This document shows, in pieces, positions 44,072 to 52,395 of a DNA stretch of 64,000 bases. A program made the translations under genes and the position numbers. How positions within the stretch are numbered: position 1 is the stretch's first letter; the number at the start of each line of letters is the position of its first letter. The notes under the pieces were generated by a model, which saw nothing but the letters and a program-made list of their open reading frames with translations, was not told the DNA's origin and ran no database searches. Source of the DNA: an uncultured Bacteroidia bacterium (GTDB taxonomy: Bacteria > Bacteroidota > Bacteroidia > Bacteroidales > F082); the NCBI GenBank assembly GCA_902771635.1, contig CACXXW010000003.1, forward strand, positions 1-64,000, given 5' to 3'.

Positions 44072-45673
44072 TTATTTGCCTTTTAAGATGCGCTTGTATT
44101 CTCTTTCATTGCCAAGGATTTCCAAGGCTTTTTGTATGCCAGGGTCGTTCGAGGCCATTACTTGGTAGTACTGCTGTGTCTCCCAAACGTTGCGGGCGAT
44201 TAAAGCTTTGATTTGTAAAAGAATAAACTTTTCAGAATGCTTGAATTGCTCTTCGTTCCATTCCACCTTGGCTTCTTCGCCGGCGGCTTTAAGGCCATTA
44301 ATGAGGTCTTGATTGACAGTGAAATTCTTGTTAAAGTTATCGAAATCACCATATTGTGCCTTGATTTCATCGCGGTGCTTCAGACCATAGTCGGTGGTGA
44401 AGCGGTTCAAGGCGCCTTTGCGGACAAGATTGGTGTAGAGCTTGCTGCTGTAGGCCGTGTCGACGGGGATGAAAATGTCGGGCATAATGCCGCCACCACC
44501 GTAGACAGTACGACCGCCATCGGTCTTATATTTCAGTGAATCAGGGAAGTGGATGCTGTCGGCATGGTAGTATTCGCCGTGCTCAAGACGTTTGATCATC
44601 TCCTTAGCATAGTCTTCAACACCTTTTTCATAAGGGCGTTGGATGCAACGACCCGATGGCGTGTGGTAACGCGAAGTGGTGAGGCGGATTTGAGAACCGT
44701 CAGGCAGTTCGAAAGGCCTTTGCACCAGGCCTTTTCCGAAAGAACGCCGACCAATGATGATACCGCGATCGTGGTCTTGGATGGCACCGGATAGGATTTC
44801 GCTGGCCGAGGCTGAGCCTTCGTCAATGAGGAAGACTAATTTGCCTGAAGTGTAAAGTCCCGAAGCCTTGCTTCTCCATTCTTGGCGTGGCGAGTGAATG
44901 CCTTCAGTGAAAACAATGAGTTTGTTTTCTTCGATGAACTGGTCAACCAAATCGATGGCAATGTTCAAGTAACCGCCCGAGTTGCCACGCAGGTCAAAGA
45001 TGAGAGAGGTCATGCCTTGGGCTTGCAGTTTGTTGAAAGCTTCCTTGAATTCCTTGACCGTTTCTTGCGCGAATTGGTCGAGCTTGATGTAACCGACATG
45101 ATTGTCAAGCATATAGGCTGCGTTGATGCTGTTCAGCGGAATCTTATCGCGGATGATTTCAAAATCAAGGAGTTCGGGATCATTGCCGCGTTTCACGCTG
45201 ACAGTGACCTTGGTGCCTTTCTTGCCACGCAGGTGTTTCTGAACGTATTCGTTGTCCACCTTTTTGCCGAAGGCATCTTCACCATCGATCTTGATGAATT
45301 GGTCTCCAGCCATGATGCCGACCTTTTCTGATGGGCCACCCACTGTGGGACTGATGACGGTGATGGTATCGCGGATGAGTTGGAAGGTTACGCCGATGCC
45401 TTCAAAGCTACCTACAAGCCGTTCGTTGGCTTTCTCCACATCGTTCTTGGAGATGTAGGCCGAGTGCGGGTCGAGTTCCTTCAGCGCGGCGACAATGGCG
45501 TTTTCTGTTACTTTGTCTATATTGGTCGTGTCGACATAAAAGTTCTCGATGAGGTAAAGCGTTGTGGCGAGTTTTTGGGCGTTCATCTGCCCTTTGGATT
45601 GGGGCTGTTGGGCTGTTACAGCTATGGTAAGGAAACTAGCAATAGCCAAAAAAAACAATTTCAGGGATTTCAT
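44072..45673 (-). CDS. C-terminal processing peptidase, S41 family (CtpA/Prc-like)
   Basis: A 533-residue periplasmic serine protease. Signal peptide MKSLKLFFLAIASFLTIAVTAQ; PDZ domain (about 85-165, GVTFQLIRDTITVISPTVGGPSEKVG); peptidase core with the nucleophile Ser in DEGSASASEILSGA and the general-base Lys in RRSFGKGLVQ; C-terminal helical region. The family trims protein C-termini in the envelope. It is monocistronic with its own promoter. Confidence 0.92.
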   Translation of the reverse strand: MKSLKLFFLAIASFLTIAVTAQQPQSKGQMNAQKLATTLYLIENFYVDTTNIDKVTENAIVAALKELDPHSAYISKNDVEKANERLVGSFEGIGVTFQLIRDTITVISPTVGGPSEKVGIMAGDQFIKIDGEDAFGKKVDNEYVQKHLRGKKGTKVTVSVKRGNDPELLDFEIIRDKIPLNSINAAYMLDNHVGYIKLDQFAQETVKEFKEAFNKLQAQGMTSLIFDLRGNSGGYLNIAIDLVDQFIEENKLIVFTEGIHSPRQEWRSKASGLYTSGKLVFLIDEGSASASEILSGAIQDHDRGIIIGRRSFGKGLVQRPFELPDGSQIRLTTSRYHTPSGRCIQRPYEKGVEDYAKEMIKRLEHGEYYHADSIHFPDSLKYKTDGGRTVYGGGGIMPDIFIPVDTAYSSKLYTNLVRKGALNRFTTDYGLKHRDEIKAQYGDFDNFNKNFTVNQDLINGLKAAGEEAKVEWNEEQFKHSEKFILLQIKALIARNVWETQQYYQVMASNDPGIQKALEILGNEREYKRILKGK

Positions 45674-45698
45674 GAGTTAAAATGATGTTTTAGGGCCG

Positions 45699-45706
45699 CA
45701 AAGATA
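45699..45706 (-). promoter_or_regulatory. -7 box for the S41 peptidase
   Basis: CAAAGATA on the plus strand (TATCTTTG on the minus), 25 bases before the ATG. Confidence 0.6.
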
Positions 45707-45723
45707 ACGAAAAATCAGAAATA

Positions 45724-46296
45724 CTATTGCCTCAAAATCTCAAAAGTATTGTCCTCGTTGAGCTTGATGATCGTCGAGCTTTTGGGCTTGCAGAAGCTGT
45801 CGTGGTAGAGCTGCACCACATAATCGACCGAGTTCTTGATTTCATCGCAGATGTCGCTGAAAATCATCGAAGAAGGTTGCCCGGTGAGGTTGGCAGAGGT
45901 AGAGGTGATGGGTTTGCCGAGGCGACGGATGACTTCCTTACAGAAGTCATTGTCAACCACGCGGATGCAGATACTCTTGTCGTCGGAAACGGCCTTGGCC
46001 AAGTTCTTGCTTTCGGGATAGATGATGCTCAGCGGACTTTTGGCGCCCTTGATGAGGTCGTAGGCAATGGCGGGCACGCTAACCACATAATCCTGAAGCC
46101 TATCCACCGAATCGACAAGGATAATAAGACTCTTGTTGAGCGGCCTCTGCTTGACGGCGTAAACCCGCAAGCAGGCTTTGTTGTTGGTGGCGTCGCAGCC
46201 CACGCCCCAAATGGTGTCGGTAGGGTAGAGGATGGTCTTTCCGGCTTTCAGTGCAGTTACTGTGCGTTCGACTTCTTGTTCAAATGCTTTTTCCAT
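45724..46296 (-). CDS. Threonylcarbamoyl-AMP synthase (TsaC/Sua5/YrdC family)
   Basis: Makes threonylcarbamoyl-AMP from Thr, bicarbonate and ATP for the t6A37 modification of tRNAs. The 190-residue protein has the YrdC core: ILYPTDTIWGVGCDA (about 22-36), KQRP (about 50), and TSTSANLTGQPSS (about 132-144). It lacks the extra Sua5 domain, so it resembles the short TsaC type. It starts 5 bases after the glycosyltransferase stop and is probably cotranscribed with it. Confidence 0.9.
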   Translation of the reverse strand: MEKAFEQEVERTVTALKAGKTILYPTDTIWGVGCDATNNKACLRVYAVKQRPLNKSLIILVDSVDRLQDYVVSVPAIAYDLIKGAKSPLSIIYPESKNLAKAVSDDKSICIRVVDNDFCKEVIRRLGKPITSTSANLTGQPSSMIFSDICDEIKNSVDYVVQLYHDSFCKPKSSTIIKLNEDNTFEILRQ

Positions 46297-46301
46297 AATG
46301 C

Positions 46302-47063
46302 TTATTTGTTTTGTTTCATTTTCTCTCTTAACAGATTGTATTTATGCCTATTAGCCTGCATCATCACACGGCAGATGCTGAAGCCTGTCTTGCCGTAGAG
46401 GAAGCCTCCTTTTATAATATAGGTGCGGATGAAATTGATGCTTGGGCTGAATAGCCAAGGCAGGATGCCTGTCTTTTTGCCGCGTTCGAAGTATGACTGT
46501 GCACCCAGTTCGGCGAAATGGAACTGCTGCTTGCGGAAGGCTTCGGGCGTGTCCCAGGAATAGTGTAGCAGGTCGCCGCGCAACAGGGTTTTCTTCGGCT
46601 CGCTTTTGTAGTTCAACCACTCGTGGATGATGCCTTCCCACTCGGCAAAGCCGCGCCGCCAGATGCGGATTTTAGTCTCAGGATAGAGTCCGCAGCCTTT
46701 CACCCACTGACCGCAGTAGTTGTTGAGCCGTTTCATGGCGAAGACCTCGTTCTCGACGATTTCCTTGCCTTTCAGTGCTTTGATGGACTGTTTTAGCTCA
46801 TCCGACAAGGCTTCATCGGCATCGATGCTGAAGATGAGGTCGCAGGTGGCGAGTTCATCAGCGAGGTTCTTCTGGTCGGAGTAGCCGAGCCAGTCTTGGG
46901 TGAAGAATTTCACGCCGTAGCGGTTGCAGATGGCTTCGGTCGCATCGGTGGAATGCGAGTCAACGACGATGATTTCATCGGCAATATCTTGAACGGAGTC
47001 AAGGCATTGCGCGATTTTCAGTTCCTCGTTGAAGGTGATGATGACGACCGAAAGGGTGTTCAT
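46302..47063 (-). CDS. Family 2 glycosyltransferase (WaaE/KdtX-like)
   Basis: A 253-residue GT-A enzyme: VVIITFNEELKIAQCLDSV at the start, DEIIVVDSHSTDAT, and the metal-binding DxD-type SIDADEALSDEL (about 77-88); QDWLGYSDQKN is typical of the WaaE/KdtX subgroup that adds sugars to LPS core. The C-terminal third is basic and hydrophobic and may touch the membrane. The acceptor is unknown. Confidence 0.88.
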   Translation of the reverse strand: MNTLSVVIITFNEELKIAQCLDSVQDIADEIIVVDSHSTDATEAICNRYGVKFFTQDWLGYSDQKNLADELATCDLIFSIDADEALSDELKQSIKALKGKEIVENEVFAMKRLNNYCGQWVKGCGLYPETKIRIWRRGFAEWEGIIHEWLNYKSEPKKTLLRGDLLHYSWDTPEAFRKQQFHFAELGAQSYFERGKKTGILPWLFSPSINFIRTYIIKGGFLYGKTGFSICRVMMQANRHKYNLLREKMKQNK

Positions 47064-47079
47064 GGACGCAAATTTTGCG

Positions 47080-47087
47080 CAAAAGTA
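47080..47087 (-). promoter_or_regulatory. -7 box for the glycosyltransferase operon
   Basis: CAAAAGTA on the plus strand (TACTTTTG on the minus), 17 bases before the ATG at 47063. Confidence 0.6.
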
Positions 47088-47189
47088 GGCTTTTTTTCTT
47101 ATTTTTGAGGACTATTCTTGAACAATATATTGGATGGAAGAGGTTGCCAATTACGTTCAACAATTGGTTATAGAAGTATAAATTACCCA

Positions 47190-47288
47190 TTTTATCGAAT
47201 ATAATCGATGAAATCTGTATATTTATGTCGAATATAAACGATAAAAAGTATATATTTTTATCGAACATAATCGATAAAGTTGTATCTT
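47190..47288 (+). repeat. Three 33-bp tandem palindromic repeats at the DUF4143 ATPase promoter
   Basis: Units at 47190-47222, 47223-47255 and 47256-47288 repeat at exactly 33 bases. Each carries TCGAAtATAATCGAT or a near copy; the last is a palindrome with arms TTATCGA and TCGATAA separated by 6 bases. The third unit runs into the -7 box TATCTTTG (47283-47290), and TATAT stands at the same place in units 1 and 2. It looks like an operator array formed by duplication of a promoter unit. Confidence 0.85.
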
Positions 47289-47290
47289 TG
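47283..47290 (+). promoter_or_regulatory. -7 box for DUF4143 ATPase 1
   Basis: TATCTTTG, 23 bases before the ATG at 47314, immediately after the third palindrome. Confidence 0.7.
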
Positions 47291-47313
47291 CAGTCGTATA
47301 AAACACAAAAACC

Positions 47314-48567
47314 ATGTTAAGAAAGGATTTGATTAAGGATATTGTCGTTGAAAATCAGCGTTTTATTTCATCGGTATGCTTTTTTGAGCGCGATTATGTG
47401 TTTGAAGACGCACTGAATTATGTACTTGTGGGCTTGCGCCGTGCTGGAAAGTCATATTTGTTGTATCAGCGCATCCATCAATTATTGGAAAAAGGCCATC
47501 GTATGGAGGAAATCTGCTATTTCAACTTTGAGGATGATCGTTTGGGAATAATGACTTTAGCCGATTTGGACATCATCAAATCTGCTTATGAGGAAATGTT
47601 TGATACCCTGCCTATTTTCTTCTTCGACGAGATTCAGATTGTTGACGGCTGGGAGAAGTTCGCGCGACGGTTGGCCGACCAAAAATACAGGGTTTACATC
47701 ACCGGCAGCAATGCCAAGATGTTGAGTTCGGAAATTGCGACCACTTTGGGCGGGCGCTATATGATTAAGGACGTGTTTCCACTTTCATTTGCTGAGTATT
47801 TGTCTTTTTCGGGCATTAACATGAAGGAAAAGAACGCTTTGCACCTTCATGGGAAAGAGATTGTGAAGCATTTCGAGACTTATTTCCGTTTCGGAGGTTT
47901 GCCTGAGGTGATGAATGTGGCCGACAAACGCTCATGGCTCAGTGGATTGTTCAACAAGGTTTTCTTTGGCGATTTGATTGCGCGTTACGACATCCGCAAC
48001 GACTTTGGTCTGCGCATTTTGGCCAAAAAGTTGGCAGAAAGCGTAAAACAGCCTTCGTCCTACAACCGTTTGGCCAATGTGGTAAGTTCGACTGGCAAAA
48101 AGGTTAGCACTGATACAGTCATTGATTATGTGAATTACATGTGCGAATCGTGGTTGCTGCTGCCTTTGGAGAATATCATCGGCAAATTGACCGAACGCAA
48201 CACCCGACGCAAGTATTATTTCATTGATAATGGCATTCTCAACCTGTTTTTGCCCGACCCAGAGGCCAGCCTTTTGGAGAATATGGTGGCCATTAACTTG
48301 ATAAGGAAATACAAGAACGAGGTTTGTTTCTACCATAACAGCGTGGAGGTCGATTTCTACTTGCCCGAGCAAAAAAAACTTATTCAAGCCTCTTATTCCC
48401 TGCAAGACGAAAGCACTTTCCAACGTGAAACCGAAGCCTTAATCAAGGTTTCCAAACGATTTGAAGTAGACGATTTGATGATTATCACCAAAGATGAAGA
48501 AACCGTTTTGGAAAAGGACGGCAAGACCATTCAGGTGGTGCAGCTTTGGAAGTGGCTGCTGGGATAA
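47314..48567 (+). CDS. AAA+ ATPase with DUF4143 domain, copy 1
   Basis: A 417-residue protein of the ATP-binding AAA_14/DUF4143 family. Walker A is GLRRAGKSYLL (about 45-55), Walker B IFFFDEIQ (about 105-112), sensor-like YITGSNAKMLSSE (about 130). The C-terminal DUF4143 region (about 215-390) ends in a restriction-nuclease-like fold, but its motif is eroded: SVEVDFYL is present while the expected ExK is replaced by IQAS. The family's role is unclear; such genes occur singly in variable regions. It carries three promoter palindromes and appears to lead an operon with the two AT-rich genes that follow. Confidence 0.88.
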   Translation: MLRKDLIKDIVVENQRFISSVCFFERDYVFEDALNYVLVGLRRAGKSYLLYQRIHQLLEKGHRMEEICYFNFEDDRLGIMTLADLDIIKSAYEEMFDTLPIFFFDEIQIVDGWEKFARRLADQKYRVYITGSNAKMLSSEIATTLGGRYMIKDVFPLSFAEYLSFSGINMKEKNALHLHGKEIVKHFETYFRFGGLPEVMNVADKRSWLSGLFNKVFFGDLIARYDIRNDFGLRILAKKLAESVKQPSSYNRLANVVSSTGKKVSTDTVIDYVNYMCESWLLLPLENIIGKLTERNTRRKYYFIDNGILNLFLPDPEASLLENMVAINLIRKYKNEVCFYHNSVEVDFYLPEQKKLIQASYSLQDESTFQRETEALIKVSKRFEVDDLMIITKDEETVLEKDGKTIQVVQLWKWLLG

Positions 48568-48608
48568 ATAATGGTTCAATTAAAGAAATAATACAAAAGG
48601 AAACAGCA

Positions 48609-48761
48609 ATGGAAAACTTGCAAACAGAGTTTTGCCTAAAACAGCAATATGCATCGTCACTTTCCCGAATTGATGAACATGTGATGAAATTGCTTCCAGA
48701 AGAGTATCATAATACCATAAAGAGAATTTGTACATTACCTTATTACAACAAAAATACATAA
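48609..48761 (+). CDS. Small hypothetical protein
   Basis: Not recognised. 50 residues, soluble, mixed charge (MENLQTEFCLKQQYASSLSR then IDEHVMKLLPEEY), no membrane segment or signal. The ATG at 48609 follows AAAAGGAAACAGC, a purine-rich stretch that could bind ribosomes; the frame remains open further upstream to 48546 but overlaps the ATPase gene. It ends 3 bases before the next ATG, so the two are probably translated together. Confidence 0.55.
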   Translation: MENLQTEFCLKQQYASSLSRIDEHVMKLLPEEYHNTIKRICTLPYYNKNT

Positions 48762-48764
48762 GCT

Positions 48765-49526
48765 ATGATAATAAAATTGGTTTCATATCCTAGTTGGAAT
48801 CGTTTGTCTTCAAAGCAGAGAAAACTACGGATCAGTACTGTTGTGGAAATACTCAATAAAAAGGATGTTGATTTTGTGATGTTTAGCGAGTGGGTGTTTA
48901 ATAACATAGAAGATTTAAACTCAGTTTGTCAATTAGTCCATAATGAAAAAGTCACCGCTCTGTTTGAATTGAAATTGTCACGGGGGCTTGTCGGAAACCA
49001 GCTTTTTCTTTTACAAAATGGAAAGGTTATAGATCTTAAAACACACCAAGTCTTCAGTGAGCATAAGGATGCAACAGAAGAAAACATTGAAAGATTGCTT
49101 GATGAACTAGAGTGTCACCGACAGTTTATAGTAGGCGAAAAACGCTTTTTGGTTATTCAATGTGGAGAAAACAATGTATTGAAAACCCAACGAGGCGTTA
49201 AAAATAGAGCAGAGTTTCGCTTGCAAAATAGCAATCTAAAAAAGCGTTTTGACAAAGTAATTGATAGTGTAGATGTGATTTTAAATCCTGTACATACAAA
49301 ATGGGGTAGGTTTTATGATTTTACTTGCCGATTGTATAAATTTAGCGAAAAGAAAAGATGTTGCTTTTATTGTTCTCAACTTGAAGGAAATCAGTTGATA
49401 AACGCGATAAATAGTCCTGAAAAGAATACGGCTCAAAGGGCCATGAAGAATAGAAAAATATTGTCTCCACATTTTTGTTCAGACATCAACAATAAGGAAT
49501 TTTTGTTGCAGACATATGAAATCTAA
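48765..49526 (+). CDS. Divergent nitrilase-superfamily-like protein (carbon-nitrogen hydrolase fold)
   Basis: Not recognised at family level. The 253 residues show the nitrilase order: beta strand IIKLVSYPSW, then Glu42 in DFVMFSEW (family: PE), Lys92 in NGKVIDLKTHQVF (family: dG...rKxhLf), and Cys133 in FLVIQCGEN (family: iCyE/D), followed by DVILNPVHTKWGRFYDF and RCCFYCSQLEG, which resemble the nitrilase NPs...W and NR-DG segments. The E-K-C spacing (50 and 41) is compatible with a working triad. Base use is AT-rich compared with the neighbours (many AAA, ATT, TTT codons), suggesting transfer. Substrate and role are unknown; it pairs with the 50-residue gene and follows the ATPase. Confidence 0.6.
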   Translation: MIIKLVSYPSWNRLSSKQRKLRISTVVEILNKKDVDFVMFSEWVFNNIEDLNSVCQLVHNEKVTALFELKLSRGLVGNQLFLLQNGKVIDLKTHQVFSEHKDATEENIERLLDELECHRQFIVGEKRFLVIQCGENNVLKTQRGVKNRAEFRLQNSNLKKRFDKVIDSVDVILNPVHTKWGRFYDFTCRLYKFSEKKRCCFYCSQLEGNQLINAINSPEKNTAQRAMKNRKILSPHFCSDINNKEFLLQTYEI

Positions 49527-49585
49527 TCCCCAACACTCATTTGGTCGGATTTGTAATCCGCATCTTTACTTTCCCGAAAATTCCC

Positions 49586-49593
49586 TATCTTTG
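49586..49593 (+). promoter_or_regulatory. -7 box for the vWA-like gene
   Basis: TATCTTTG, 20 bases before the GTG at 49614. The gap before it (49527-49585) holds a small CGGATT-TGT-AATCCG hairpin. Confidence 0.6.
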
Positions 49594-49613
49594 CGCCCTT
49601 ATCTGAGCAATCG

Positions 49614-51686
49614 GTGAATATCGGAATTCCAATATGGATGTTAGCCTTATCCCTGCTGGCTGGCCTGGCGGCGGCCGCATTGTTGTATTTTCGGAACAAG
49701 AAGCAACACTATGGCAAAGCCTTGAATGTCATTTTGTTTGCGCTACGAACCTTAATAGTCGGATTGGTGGTGTTGCTGCTTTTCAACCCGCTGATAAGGC
49801 AGAAATTCAGTTCCGTGGAGACACCAACCATTATCCTTGCACACGATAATTCTTCATCTGTCGTCCTTTGCAAGGATTCGGTGTATTACAAAAAGGATTA
49901 CCAGACCCAATTTGAGCAGTTTAGGAAAGACTTGAACGCTGATTTTCAAGTGGATGAATATCTTTTCGGTGAAGATGTACGCGATTTCGAGCAGCTCGAT
50001 TTCTCCGACCAACTGACGGACTTGTCGTCGTTCATAAAGACCTTGGACAGAAGATATTACAAACGCAATGTGGGTGCGGTGCTGCTCTTCTCCGATGGTA
50101 TCTACAACCGCGGTTTCGAGCCGGAGTTGGTGGCGGAGAACTTCCCGTATCCTATCCATACCGTCGTTTTGGGCGACACGGTGTCCTATCCCGACCTCGC
50201 CATCCGCAATGTGCATTATAATAAGGTGGTGTCGCTCGGTGCGACCTTCCCCGTCCGTGTGACTGTCGCCGCCCGCGATTTGGCTGGCCGCAAAGCCCAA
50301 CTGACCCTTAAGGAAAGCGGTTGCCTTATCGAGAAGCGCGACATTGAGATTCCCTCCAACCGCTTCTCCAAGGAAATCGACTTCATGCTTGATGCCACTA
50401 AGAAAGGCGTGATGGCCATCGACATCGAGGTGAGCGGCATCTCCGAGGAGGAACAACTGCTCAATAATGTGCGTCATATCTATGTCGAGGTGCTCGACCA
50501 GAAATACAAGTTGCTCTGTGTGGCTGCCTCGCCGCATCCTGATTTGGGCGCGTTGCGTAGTGTGCTCAACGACAATTATGAGATGGACTTCTGCTTTGGT
50601 AAAGAGACCTTGCCCGACTTTGCCAACTACGACTTGGTCATCCTGCATCAGGTACCCTCGGTGCGAACGGATTTCAATGCCTTGAAGACACAGTTAGACA
50701 AGAACATGAAACTCCCCGTCTTCTTCATAGTTGGCAACGACACCGACCGCGATATGTTAAGCAAGTTGCAGAATGTCTTTGCCTTGCATTCTGGTGCAAC
50801 CAACACCCTGATGGATGTCAAGGCGCACCAAAACACGGCTTTTTCGACCTTTACCTTCGACTCGAAGTCGGAGCAACTCATTGCGAAATACCCGCCTTTG
50901 GCTTTGCCACATCTGGAAATCAATGCCTTGAAGTCGCACGATGACCTGCTTTTGCAAGAGGTGATGGGCATCAAGTCGGGGTTGCCACTGTTGAGCTTTG
51001 CTAACGACGAGCGTAAGATGGCCTTCCTGTTTGGTACTAACATTTGGCGTTGGAGGCTGTACGAATACTACCAGTCGAAGAATCATGATGTGTTTGACGA
51101 GATGTTCTCCAAGTCGCTGAAGTACTTGCTGCTGTCGGCCAACGACGGTTCGGCCATCTATGCCAAGGAGACCTACTACAGCAACGAGCCCGTCATCATC
51201 ACCGCTGAGTTGCGTAACCCGAACAACGAACTCGTGACCGACCCCGACCTGACCATTCAAATCGAGAATAAGCTGACAGGCGAGACTTACGACTACACCT
51301 TCTCGAAACGCGACCATGACTATGAATTGAACGCTGGCCTTCTGCCTGAAGGCCTGTATACTTATAAGGTACAAGCACAGATGGGCGAGCGCAAGATCAA
51401 TGTGAACGGCACCTTTAGTGTCGTGGCCATCGGCATTGAGGCACAACAGCTTACCGCCGACATTGACCGGATGCGCACCATCGCTCGCCTTACAAACGGA
51501 AACTGTTATACCGCTCGCGAGTTGCAACAACTTTTTGCCGATTTGCACAATGATTCGCGCATCACCTCCGTTGAACACCATGAGAGCCGCTTCGAAGACT
51601 TGATCCACTCCAAGTGGATTTTCTTCGTCCTCATCGGATTGGCTACAGTGGAATGGCTGTTGCGGAAGATGTTTGGAAGTTATTAA
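49614..51686 (+). CDS. Membrane protein with vWA-like domain (BatA-type organisation)
   Basis: A 690-residue protein. Two TM helices at the N-terminus (about 7-26 and 38-60) and one at the C-terminus (about 668-685) frame a large periplasmic region. HDNSSSV near residue 78 is a DxSxS-type MIDAS motif, and VGAVLLFSDGIYNRG continues the vWA fold. The middle (about 230-560) looks like beta domains plus a class I glutamine-amidotransferase-like fold. The start is GTG at 49614, with an alternative ATG at 49638. Similar large proteins occur near Bat genes in Bacteroidetes; the function is unknown. Confidence 0.75.
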   Translation: MNIGIPIWMLALSLLAGLAAAALLYFRNKKQHYGKALNVILFALRTLIVGLVVLLLFNPLIRQKFSSVETPTIILAHDNSSSVVLCKDSVYYKKDYQTQFEQFRKDLNADFQVDEYLFGEDVRDFEQLDFSDQLTDLSSFIKTLDRRYYKRNVGAVLLFSDGIYNRGFEPELVAENFPYPIHTVVLGDTVSYPDLAIRNVHYNKVVSLGATFPVRVTVAARDLAGRKAQLTLKESGCLIEKRDIEIPSNRFSKEIDFMLDATKKGVMAIDIEVSGISEEEQLLNNVRHIYVEVLDQKYKLLCVAASPHPDLGALRSVLNDNYEMDFCFGKETLPDFANYDLVILHQVPSVRTDFNALKTQLDKNMKLPVFFIVGNDTDRDMLSKLQNVFALHSGATNTLMDVKAHQNTAFSTFTFDSKSEQLIAKYPPLALPHLEINALKSHDDLLLQEVMGIKSGLPLLSFANDERKMAFLFGTNIWRWRLYEYYQSKNHDVFDEMFSKSLKYLLLSANDGSAIYAKETYYSNEPVIITAELRNPNNELVTDPDLTIQIENKLTGETYDYTFSKRDHDYELNAGLLPEGLYTYKVQAQMGERKINVNGTFSVVAIGIEAQQLTADIDRMRTIARLTNGNCYTARELQQLFADLHNDSRITSVEHHESRFEDLIHSKWIFFVLIGLATVEWLLRKMFGSY

Positions 51687-51751
51687 AGAAACAACAATTA
51701 AACAAATCGAAGATTCAACGAAGTTAATTAAACAATAAACAATTCAACACT

Positions 51752-52291
51752 ATGAAGATTCAAGATCAAGCTGTCGTCACGATGACCTACGTCCTGCGTG
51801 AGAACGATGAAAACGGTCCCATCCTTCAGGAGACCACGAAAGAGAACCCCTTTGTTGCCATCTTTGGCATGCATCAACTGTTGCCCAAGTTCGAGGAGAA
51901 CTTGATGGGCAAGGAGCCTGGCGACCATTATGCCTTCCACCTGACCCCTGAAGAGGGTTATGGCGAGCGTGATGAGGCCTACGTGATGGACCTCGATAAG
52001 AACATGTTTATGCAGAACAATGTGCTTATGGACATGGTGAAAGTCGGCGCCCAACTGATGATGCAGACCTCCGATGGTCGTCCGATTGCCGGCATCGTTC
52101 GCGAGATTGGCGACAAGCACGTGAAGATGGACTTCAACCACGACATGGCGGGCAAGCACCTCCATTTCTCGGGCGAGATCCTCGATGTGCGCGAGTCGAC
52201 CGATGAAGACTTCGGTGCAGGCGGCTGTGCCGGTTGCGGCGGCGACTGCGGTGATGGCGGTTGCGAAGGCTGTGGCGGTGGTTGCAACTGA
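51752..52291 (+). CDS. FKBP-type peptidyl-prolyl isomerase, SlyD-like, with Cys-rich tail
   Basis: A 179-residue SlyD-type isomerase: FKBP halves at about 1-70 and 125-150 (FGMHQLLPKFEENLMGKEPGD), split by an IF chaperone domain (about 75-120). The last 22 residues hold six Cys within Gly-rich sequence (GGCAGCGG, CGDGGCEGCGGGC), like the metal-binding tail of E. coli SlyD, which delivers nickel to hydrogenase; here the tail lacks the His that SlyD also uses. The A-rich leader 51687-51751 has no clear -7 box. Confidence 0.92.
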   Translation: MKIQDQAVVTMTYVLRENDENGPILQETTKENPFVAIFGMHQLLPKFEENLMGKEPGDHYAFHLTPEEGYGERDEAYVMDLDKNMFMQNNVLMDMVKVGAQLMMQTSDGRPIAGIVREIGDKHVKMDFNHDMAGKHLHFSGEILDVRESTDEDFGAGGCAGCGGDCGDGGCEGCGGGCN

Positions 52292-52307
52292 TTTTAATAT
52301 GCTGTTT

Positions 52308-52335
52308 GTAGAGACGTAGCGCGCTACGTCTCTAC
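52308..52335. repeat. GTAGAGACG palindrome, copy 1
   Basis: Perfect 28-base palindrome (arm GTAGAGACGTAGCG). It belongs to a family with copies at 53863-53890, 54766-54792 and 61501-61528. It follows the SlyD gene and may end its transcript. Confidence 0.85.
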
Positions 52336-52346
52336 ATCATTTTGAC

Positions 52347-52395
52347 AAAACTCTGGGGAAAAATCATGAATTTTGTGATTTTTCCCCAGAGTTTT
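52347..52395. repeat. AAAACTCTGGGG palindrome at the 3' end of DUF4143 ATPase 2
   Basis: Perfect 20-bp inverted repeat: 52347-52366 (AAAACTCTGGGGAAAAATCA) with 52376-52395 and a nine-base centre. It touches the ATPase stop codon. A close copy is at 53736-53788 beyond the other end of the gene. Confidence 0.88.

Noticed and set aside
47190..47288. Three tandem 33-bp repeats as a CRISPR array
   Set aside because: The units are contiguous with no spacers, are variants of one palindrome, and end in a promoter box; no cas genes are near.
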